Origin: Candidatus Brocadiaceae bacterium
GTDB lineage: Bacteria; Planctomycetota; Brocadiia; SM23-32
NCBI GenBank assembly: GCA_003567495.1
Contig: PWZK01000328.1
Coordinates: 1 to 10,198 of the forward strand
Direction: 5' to 3'
Length of the DNA stretch: 10,198 nt
Positions 6,201 to 10,198 of this stretch are shown piece by piece (positions within the stretch are counted from its first letter, which is position 1; every line of letters begins with the position of its first letter). The position numbers and the translations under genes are program-made. The notes beneath the pieces were generated by a model. That model had not been told where the DNA came from, made no database searches, and was given only the letters and a program-made list of their open reading frames with translations.

Positions 6201-7443
6201 AAATTGTATCAACTTTCGGATCCATTGTCGTGGCGCCGGTGGCATGCGTGGTGATCTCATTTTTGACTATATCCGCGCCGACAAATTCCCCTATCAGGTA
6301 GCGTCCGCTTCCGGTCGTGCAGCAGCCTTTTACCGTCACTTTCTCCTCCACCTGACTGCCGACTTCGTAGAGGGCTTTTTTTACCGCTTCCATCGGACGG
6401 CCTTCCGTCATGAGGTAGCAGCGTGCCAGAACGTTGAGCTCACGGTCTATAACGACGGCGTTGGTGCTTATGGAGCCGATGTCAACCCCGACATATGCAT
6501 CCACCGGCAGGTCTGCAGCGGCCGGTTTGTGACAGGAGGTGTCTACTTCATATCCGTCATGGCGGAGTTTTTCGAGGCGTTCCGCCTTCCTGCCCGAGCT
6601 TTTGCTGATGTGGTTTTTCAGCGGCTTCAGGCTGTCCAAAGATGAATAAGGGCCGTTTGCCGCCAGGTGCAGGGCCGCCCCCAGCGCGCCCGTGCATCCC
6701 GGGTTTTCCGGTATTAAAAGCTGTCCGTCCCGCAGTTTGAGTATCTCCCGGAAAGCCCTGATCATTCCGTCGTTAAGCGCCACTCCCCCCTGGAATACCA
6801 CTGGCGGTGATAGTTCTTTACCCTTGCTCAGAGTGCCCTTGAAATTGCGTGCCATCGCAAAACACAGGCCGGAGATAATATCGTAATCCGGCGTGCCCTG
6901 CTGTTGAAGGTGTATCATGTCGCTTTTGGCAAAAACCGAGCAACGGCCCGCCACCCGCGGCGGATTTTTGCTCTTCAACGCCAGCTCGCTGAACTGCTCA
7001 ATGCCGACCTTCAGCCTGTTTGCCTGCTGATCGAGGAAAGAACCGGTGCCCGCCGCGCAGATGCTGTTGAGCGAGAAATCCACTACTTTAGGCAGGCCTT
7101 CTTCGTCCGGTTCGAGCCGGATAAGCTTTGAATCTTCGCCGCCTATCTCCACCACCGTCCTTGCATGCGGAAATATATGTGCTGCGCCTGTGCTTTGCGC
7201 CACTATTTCGTTGACAAAAGGCACACCCAGCACCCCGGCTATGGATTTGCCAGCGTTTCCGGTAATAGCCGGGCCTGCCGCACCCTTATAGGCGGCAAAT
7301 AAATCCTCCAGCAGCTTCAGGGTAACTTCAAGCGGTTCGCCGCCGGTCCTTACGTAGCGCGACTCTATTTCGTTGCCGTTCGCATCTACCACCGCTACAT
7401 CAGCACTTACGGAACCCACATCAAGACCGATAAAATATTCCAT
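3229..7443 (-). CDS. Long-form acyl-CoA dehydratase activase: two BadF/HgdC ATPase domains fused to a dehydratase/reductase-like half
   Basis: A 1404-residue cytoplasmic iron-sulfur protein. Residues 1-265 and 317-575 are two ASKHA-fold ATPase domains of the BadF/BadG/BcrA/BcrD (HgdC) activator family. Each has a phosphate motif (GLDVGS at 6-11; GVDIGS at 319-324), GGEDSK (101-106) or GGQDAK (418-423), CAAGTGSFL with the cluster cysteine (C129; C441) and a second cysteine in RCSVF (C168) or RCTVF (C481). In known activators two such cysteines per monomer, from two monomers, hold one [4Fe-4S] cluster; here the pair of domains could build the whole site within one chain. A Cys-rich connector (C597, C600, C604, C623) follows. 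The C-terminal part (~660-1390) resembles the DUF2229 and 2-hydroxyglutaryl-CoA dehydratase D-component families, with cysteines at 715, 757, 930, 1049, 1052, 1084 and 1341. The expected chemistry is ATP-driven low-potential electron transfer to an Fe-S cluster; the final substrate is unknown. GAGGAG (7451-7456) lies 7 nt before the ATG. It overlaps the downstream leuD-like gene by 8 nt. Confidence 0.88.
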   Translation of the reverse strand: MEYFIGLDVGSVSADVAVVDANGNEIESRYVRTGGEPLEVTLKLLEDLFAAYKGAAGPAITGNAGKSIAGVLGVPFVNEIVAQSTGAAHIFPHARTVVEIGGEDSKLIRLEPDEEGLPKVVDFSLNSICAAGTGSFLDQQANRLKVGIEQFSELALKSKNPPRVAGRCSVFAKSDMIHLQQQGTPDYDIISGLCFAMARNFKGTLSKGKELSPPVVFQGGVALNDGMIRAFREILKLRDGQLLIPENPGCTGALGAALHLAANGPYSSLDSLKPLKNHISKSSGRKAERLEKLRHDGYEVDTSCHKPAAADLPVDAYVGVDIGSISTNAVVIDRELNVLARCYLMTEGRPMEAVKKALYEVGSQVEEKVTVKGCCTTGSGRYLIGEFVGADIVKNEITTHATGATTMDPKVDTIFEIGGQDAKYVSLENGAVVDFAMNKVCAAGTGSFLEEQAERLDLKIEEEFGRAALSTDAPVKMGERCTVFMESDLNFYQHKGVPRNDLVGGLCYSIVYNYLNRVVEGRKVGDHIFFQGGVAFNHGVKAAFEKITGKKIIVPPHQDVMGAYGAAIIAAGEAGEKTDFRGFDLRDSRYELKTFECKSCSNNCEIHRVSIEGREPLHYGSRCGKFDDQKKYRKGKHLPRPFEERSRFLMNSYPDKAPGDPIGVTIGMPRALTFYDQYPLWKAFFTELGCDIQLSDPTNRQIIADGGERVTTETCFPIKVAHGHVADLLKKEVDYIFLPSVINMEVEAEKIVHHYVCPLVQSLPYAVRFAFADAEKRGDLPIIAPVLQFEKGRGHISEKLRDIAQMFEVPSQKTEKAVEEGWKALDNFRDSCRKRGRELIDGLGKDEIALAVISRPYNGCDPGVNLDLPEKLRNLGTLALPIDFLPVDLKDIQDEFPHMYWKYGQKIVAAGKYIAEKPNLHAVYITNFRCGPDSFISKFFGRVLGEPYLTLEIDEHSADVGAITRCEAFLDSLQNGGSRKFHKKPRGEDMFFDLRGRTDDVKVYIPYMDDHCLMMQGVLRANGVKAEALPVSDHRSVELGRKFTSGKECFPCILTTGDIVRKTESKDFDAGKASFFMAQANGPCRFGQYHKFHRMVLDDIGLEHVPMVVMDQTEEFSNHVESFGPDFYRKCWDLVLIVDFMQKMLRERRPYEVNKGETDRVYRRCLNELAEVAGENGDYCEKAAEIRSRMEAIELNNSDKRPMIGIVGEIYVRSNEFANNFLVRRLEEYGAQVILPPFQEWLNYIAWDRRDTSRQNGKFFSFAKEWGTEFLSRWRENRIAGIFNGAVQHMPRERPISEVIKLGASYLDPSIKGEAILSLGRAVEYAEHGFNGVVNVAPFGCMPGAMVNSLIEKFRHDCDVPVIRLDFDGLQQSSEDTALEAFVHQAREHMHKDIKNFSGVVKNA
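3246..3250 (-). promoter_or_regulatory. Ribosome-binding site of leuD inside the upstream gene
   Basis: On the minus strand AGGAG is followed by a 9-nt spacer and the leuD ATG at 3236. It lies within the last codons of the 1404-codon gene, as expected for translationally coupled reading frames. It supports the leuD start chosen. Confidence 0.75.
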
Positions 7444-7497
7444 TCAGCAACTCCTCTTTTTTTGTTTTCTGTGTCCGAAAATAGAATATATCATTAC

Positions 7498-7526
7498 ATT
7501 AAACCATAAAACGATCTCCATTTCAA
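7498..7526 (-). promoter_or_regulatory. Sigma70-like promoter of the activase-leuD operon
   Basis: Reading on the minus strand, TTGAAA (7526-7521, one mismatch to the -35 consensus) is followed by a 17-nt spacer and TTTAAT (7503-7498, one mismatch to the -10 consensus). Transcription would start near 7491, giving a leader of about 48 nt that contains the GAGGAG ribosome-binding site. This is a normal leadered transcript, unlike the two plus-strand promoters in the window. Confidence 0.62.
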
Positions 7527-7550
7527 CCGGAAACTTTTATGACTGTTCAT

Positions 7551-7580
7551 TTGTAGTTTTCCTTCCGTAACGATTATGAT
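7551..7580 (+). promoter_or_regulatory. Sigma70-like promoter of lptF/G (probable leaderless transcript)
   Basis: A weak -35 box TTGTAG (7551-7556) is followed by an 18-nt spacer and a good -10 box TATGAT (7575-7580, one mismatch). The ATG of the permease gene at 7587 begins six bases after the -10 box, so the expected transcription start coincides with the start codon. The only purine-rich triplet before the ATG is AGG at 7583-7585, one base from it and too close to serve as a Shine-Dalgarno sequence. Confidence 0.55.
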
Positions 7581-7586
7581 ATAGGT

Positions 7587-9203
7587 ATGAGTAAGCTTCA
7601 GATATATGTGTTGAAGGAGGTTCTCAAGGCACTGGTGCCCGGATTTATTGCGCTCCTGCTGGTTATGATGCTTGGTTTTGGCATGCAATTGCTGCAGGAG
7701 GGGCTGGATGTTGTGCGCCTGAGCGGTTTTTTTGTTCAGATGGCCATATACTGCGCGCCGTGGGTGTTGCCGTCGGCTTTGCTGGCGGCGGTAATTATGT
7801 CGTTCGGGCGTCTTTCCGCCGACAAAGAAATTCTGGCGATGCAGGTTGAAGGGGTGCACCTCTGGCATATTATATATCCTATTTATATCCTTGCCGTTTT
7901 TCTGAGCTTTTCCGGGGCATATCTGCATTTTCAAGCCGCTCCGGCCGCACGCTACCGGATAGAGAGTATGCAGTCCGAAGCCGTCATGCAGGTTGTCAAG
8001 GAACAAATAGTGTACTCGGCGGGGCGCCAATTTCATATCTCTCCCTACATCGTAAGCTATGAGAGATACGAAAACGAAAGAATGGAAAATATGAGCATAC
8101 TCGAATATGGACGTGAAGGCGCCTTATACAGGATAATTAATGCTGCGAGCGGGACACTGAGGCAGGCTCCCGAACGCCCACACGTTCTGGAGCTGGTTCT
8201 GAATGATCTGGATATAACAATGGTGACCGGGGGGGAGAGAATAAGCAGGCAGCCTTCGGCCGGCAGCGGGAGAATAAATTTGCATGTTGGTTCGTCGCCG
8301 GGAAAAAAGGAAAAGGGCTTAAAGCATATGACGTTTCCCGAGATGCGAGCTGAAAGAAGAGAGCTTCTCAGGGATGTGTCCGGACACGAGCGGCTTTATC
8401 GTAACCCGGATGGAAAATCTGACATAATAGATGATAAAGCCCGTCCCTTGCGCGAAAAACGCGATGAACTCAGGGAACGACTGCAAAGGGCTGAAAATCG
8501 GCTTAAAAACATCCATATTGAGATAAGCCTTACCGAACAGGGCATCAAGGACAGAAGAAACCGGATTGAAAACTGGGAAACGGATATGATTGCTTTGCGT
8601 GAGCAGAGGCTCGAATACGGTCATGAATTGTGGAAGCTGGACGAAAAAGAGGAAAAAGGTGAAGATTGGCTTAAAACCCGGACGGAAGTTCAGAAACAGT
8701 TGGAGAATGTCCGCAGTCAGATGGGAGAGCTCGAAACAAAGATGAAAGATGTGAAGGCGGAACTGGAAGGCTTGTTCGTGGATAAGGAGGGCGGCAAGCA
8801 GCAACTCGAGCGGCAGGAGGCCGAAATCGAACGACTCGTGCAGGAAACAGGCAGGCTTTCGGAGGAGGTGGACGAACTGGCTTCGGCCCGACGCGATGCC
8901 GACACGCAGGCCACCCTCAGAGAGGTCGGGGTGCGGTTTCACCGCCGTTTAACACTGGCGTTTGCCGCGCTTATGTTCGCGGTGCTGGGCATACCGTTGG
9001 GCCTGCTTTCTAAACGACGCAGCACGTTGATAGCTTTTGGCGCAGGTTTCTTCGTCATGCTTGCCGTTTTTTACCCTTTTATGGTGCTGGGGCAGATAAT
9101 GGCCGAGACCGGCATGATGCACGTTATACCCGCAATGTGGATGGGAAACGGCATCACTTTTCTCATAGGAGCTTCTATTACACTGGCGCTGTTTCGCCAT
9201 TGA
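7587..9203 (+). CDS. LptF/LptG family lipopolysaccharide export permease with a large coiled-coil insertion
   Basis: Inner-membrane permease of the YjgP/YjgQ family, which with the LptB ATPase extracts lipopolysaccharide from the inner membrane for transport to the outer membrane. At 538 residues it is much longer than the usual 350-390. Three membrane helices come first (about 14-36, 50-72 and 92-115), with the cytoplasmic coupling segment GRLSADKEILAMQVEGV at 74-90 between TM2 and TM3. A beta-rich periplasmic domain of the jellyroll type follows (about 120-245). After KHMTFPEMRAERREL (246-260) comes an extremely charged heptad-like region (about 285-437). The usual C-terminal half then resumes with RFHRRLTLAFAALMFAVLGI (450-469), PLGLLSKRR (470-478) and TM4-TM6 (about 455-473, 479-500, 512-536). 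I cannot decide between LptF and LptG. Its start is set by a promoter whose -10 lies 6 nt upstream. The lnt gene follows after 39 nt with no promoter seen between, so the two form a likely envelope-biogenesis operon. Confidence 0.88.
   Translation: MSKLQIYVLKEVLKALVPGFIALLLVMMLGFGMQLLQEGLDVVRLSGFFVQMAIYCAPWVLPSALLAAVIMSFGRLSADKEILAMQVEGVHLWHIIYPIYILAVFLSFSGAYLHFQAAPAARYRIESMQSEAVMQVVKEQIVYSAGRQFHISPYIVSYERYENERMENMSILEYGREGALYRIINAASGTLRQAPERPHVLELVLNDLDITMVTGGERISRQPSAGSGRINLHVGSSPGKKEKGLKHMTFPEMRAERRELLRDVSGHERLYRNPDGKSDIIDDKARPLREKRDELRERLQRAENRLKNIHIEISLTEQGIKDRRNRIENWETDMIALREQRLEYGHELWKLDEKEEKGEDWLKTRTEVQKQLENVRSQMGELETKMKDVKAELEGLFVDKEGGKQQLERQEAEIERLVQETGRLSEEVDELASARRDADTQATLREVGVRFHRRLTLAFAALMFAVLGIPLGLLSKRRSTLIAFGAGFFVMLAVFYPFMVLGQIMAETGMMHVIPAMWMGNGITFLIGASITLALFRH
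8439..8897 (+). other. Coiled-coil insertion segment within the LptF/G-type permease
   Basis: Residues about 285-437 are dominated by Glu, Lys, Arg, Gln and spaced Leu/Ile, for example EKRDELRERLQRAENRLKN, LENVRSQMGELETKMKDVKA and EAEIERLVQETGRLSEEVDE. There is no proline between about residues 288 and 437. Heptad-like spacing of leucines suggests two or three long antiparallel helices, with a break around EGLFVDKEGGK (394-404). It lies between the beta domain and TM4, so by family topology it would be in the periplasm. Confidence 0.75.
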
Positions 9204-9242
9204 ACATCCCTTTATGTTAAATTTTGTTTCAGGGTTATAAAT

Positions 9243-10198
9243 ATGCAGGTTAAAGTGCAACAAAAAGGCGCGTTTTTTCTCGCCGGATGTTCGGCCCTTT
9301 CAGGCGTTTTGCTGTATTTATCGTTTCCGCCAGTTGATATGTGGTGGCTGAGCTTTGTCGCTCTCGTGCCGCTCCTTGTTATTTTGCCGATGACGCGATC
9401 TCAGCTTGTCGCCGCTTTTTACGGGGGCGTTGCCGGGCTCCTGTTTTATGTTCCGGCGCTGTTCTGGCTTGCGAGCGTTACAGTTGGGGGGTGGCTGCTG
9501 CTTGCGGTTTATCTGACGGGTTACTTTTGTCTTTTCGGCGCGGTCGCTCGTTTGCTTTCAGGACGGGCCAAAAGAGCATACCCCTTTTTACTCCCTTTCA
9601 TATGGGTGGGGCTTGAGTTTATCAGGGCTACCGCTTTTACGGGGTTTCCCTGGTTTCTTTACGGATACACTCAGTACCGTTTTCAGTTGTTGCTGCAGTC
9701 GGCTTCGGTTTTAGGGGCATACGGGCTGAGTTTTCTGCTCGTGTTTGTTAACGTTGCCGCCGCCCAGATATTCCGGGGGATTTTTGCTAGTGAAACATTG
9801 GGCGTTACGTCGAAAGTATGCCTCCTGCGGCGCGGCGGAGTTATGTCCGGGTTGTCGGCCTTTTTATTGCTGTGCGCGCTTTTATTCGGTTGGTCGGCGC
9901 TTGATGGTCTGGAAATGCAGGAGGGGCCGGTCTTCGGCGTTGTGCAGCAAAACATGCCGCCTGCCATGACTCCGCCGGATGTCCGCCGGATATATGCCAT
10001 GTCTGAAGAAGAGATGGCCTCGCTTCCCGATTTCCGGCGTCGCGAGTTATGGGACAGGCTGGAGGGGTATTTTGATGAATATGACAGGCGGGCGAGAGCG
10101 GAAGTTGACGCTGCGGTTCGGCTCTCGCGTGAGCTGGCGGACAGTGGCGTAAAACTGATCGCCTGGCCCGAGACGACCGTAGAGGCGCCACTTAACCC
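9243..10198 (+). CDS. lnt: Apolipoprotein N-acyltransferase, partial (runs off right edge)
   Basis: The frame from ATG 9243 is open for 318 codons to the window end. Lnt transfers an acyl chain from a phospholipid to the N-terminal cysteine of lipoproteins, on the periplasmic face of the inner membrane. The N-terminal ~220 residues are hydrophobic helices with family hallmarks: LSFPP (26-30), WVGLEFIRA (121-129) and TGFPWFLYGYTQ (133-144). The nitrilase-like catalytic domain starts at FGVVQQN (231-237), and WPETT (308-312) carries the presumed catalytic Glu (E310). The catalytic Lys and Cys lie beyond the edge. Between the QQN strand and WPET there are about 36 more residues than in E. coli Lnt as I recall it, a charged helical stretch at about 250-300. 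The start has AGGG at 9231-9234, 8 nt before the ATG. The gene is 39 nt downstream of the LPS-export permease and probably shares its transcript, which fits a joint role in building the outer envelope. Confidence 0.93.
   Translation, partial: MQVKVQQKGAFFLAGCSALSGVLLYLSFPPVDMWWLSFVALVPLLVILPMTRSQLVAAFYGGVAGLLFYVPALFWLASVTVGGWLLLAVYLTGYFCLFGAVARLLSGRAKRAYPFLLPFIWVGLEFIRATAFTGFPWFLYGYTQYRFQLLLQSASVLGAYGLSFLLVFVNVAAAQIFRGIFASETLGVTSKVCLLRRGGVMSGLSAFLLLCALLFGWSALDGLEMQEGPVFGVVQQNMPPAMTPPDVRRIYAMSEEEMASLPDFRRRELWDRLEGYFDEYDRRARAEVDAAVRLSRELADSGVKLIAWPETTVEAPLN

Larger units (their letters stand above)
7444..7586. other. Divergent promoter region between the activase operon and lptF/G
   Basis: This 143-bp region is the shared upstream region of two divergent transcription units. 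It contains a minus-strand promoter (7498-7526) and a plus-strand promoter (7551-7580), arranged back to back with about 24 bp between the two -35 boxes. I saw no clear symmetric operator between them. Confidence 0.65.

Noticed and set aside
5533..6645. A 370-codon open frame on the plus strand
   Set aside because: It lies wholly antisense to the 1404-codon activase gene, whose domains and motifs are intact across this stretch. Its translation has no recognisable family pattern. It is a reflection of third-position composition on the other strand.
7527..7567. Imperfect inverted repeat (CGGAAAC and GTTTTCCTTCCG) in the divergent promoter region
   Set aside because: The arms match only with gaps and lie around one -35 box; this is within what an AT-rich 143-bp region gives by chance.
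7494..8036. A 180-codon minus-strand open frame reaching into the divergent promoter region
   Set aside because: It runs antisense to the membrane-helix part of the permease and overlaps the activase promoter. The product has no recognisable features.
8319..8942. A 207-codon open frame on the minus strand opposite the coiled coil
   Set aside because: The Leu/Phe-rich translation is the complement of the Glu/Lys/Arg-rich coiled-coil codons. No ribosome-binding site or motif supports it.

Overview
The window looks like chromosomal DNA from an anaerobic, Gram-negative bacterium. The Gram-negative envelope is shown by an LptF/LptG-type lipopolysaccharide-export permease followed by apolipoprotein N-acyltransferase (lnt), and by a secreted FKBP-type prolyl isomerase. 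The anaerobic character is inferred from a very large 2-hydroxyacyl-CoA-dehydratase-type activase/reductase and a B12-binding radical SAM enzyme. My guess at the lineage is a PVC-group bacterium (Kiritimatiellota/Lentisphaerota-like) or a deltaproteobacterial relative. This rests on gene content and long-form protein architectures, and confidence is low. I see no phage, transposon, CRISPR, tRNA or rRNA signature.

Layout from left to right. Positions 1-335 (minus) hold the N-terminal part of an FKBP-type peptidyl-prolyl isomerase whose gene runs off the left edge. A divergent intergenic region (336-457) carries a strong sigma70-like promoter reading right. It drives tyrA (prephenate dehydrogenase, 458-1333), which overlaps by 4 nt a class B radical SAM gene with a B12-binding domain (1330-2766). 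That gene runs tail-to-tail, with a 19-bp overlap, into a minus-strand pair. The pair is a leuD-type aconitase-family small subunit (2748-3236) and, upstream of it and overlapping by 8 nt, a 1404-codon gene (3229-7443). The large gene fuses two BadF/HgdC-type ATPase domains to a dehydratase/reductase-like C-terminal half. A 143-bp divergent promoter region (7444-7586) separates this pair from the rightward pair lptF/lptG (7587-9203) and lnt (9243 to the right edge).

How the genes work together. lptF/G and lnt form an envelope-biogenesis pair (LPS transport and lipoprotein N-acylation). tyrA feeds tyrosine synthesis, and the coupled radical SAM enzyme has an unknown substrate. The activase/reductase and the LeuD-like subunit are translationally coupled, although the catalytic large subunit LeuC is not in the window, so the basis of the pairing is unclear.

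The most notable observations are these. (1) A coiled-coil insertion of about 150 residues sits in the predicted periplasmic part of the LptF/G protein. (2) Two genes, tyrA and lptF/G, each have a -10 hexamer exactly 6 nt before an ATG without a Shine-Dalgarno sequence, the expected geometry of leaderless mRNAs, while every other gene start here has a purine-rich ribosome-binding site. (3) The single-chain double activase plus reductase is coupled to an orphan leuD.
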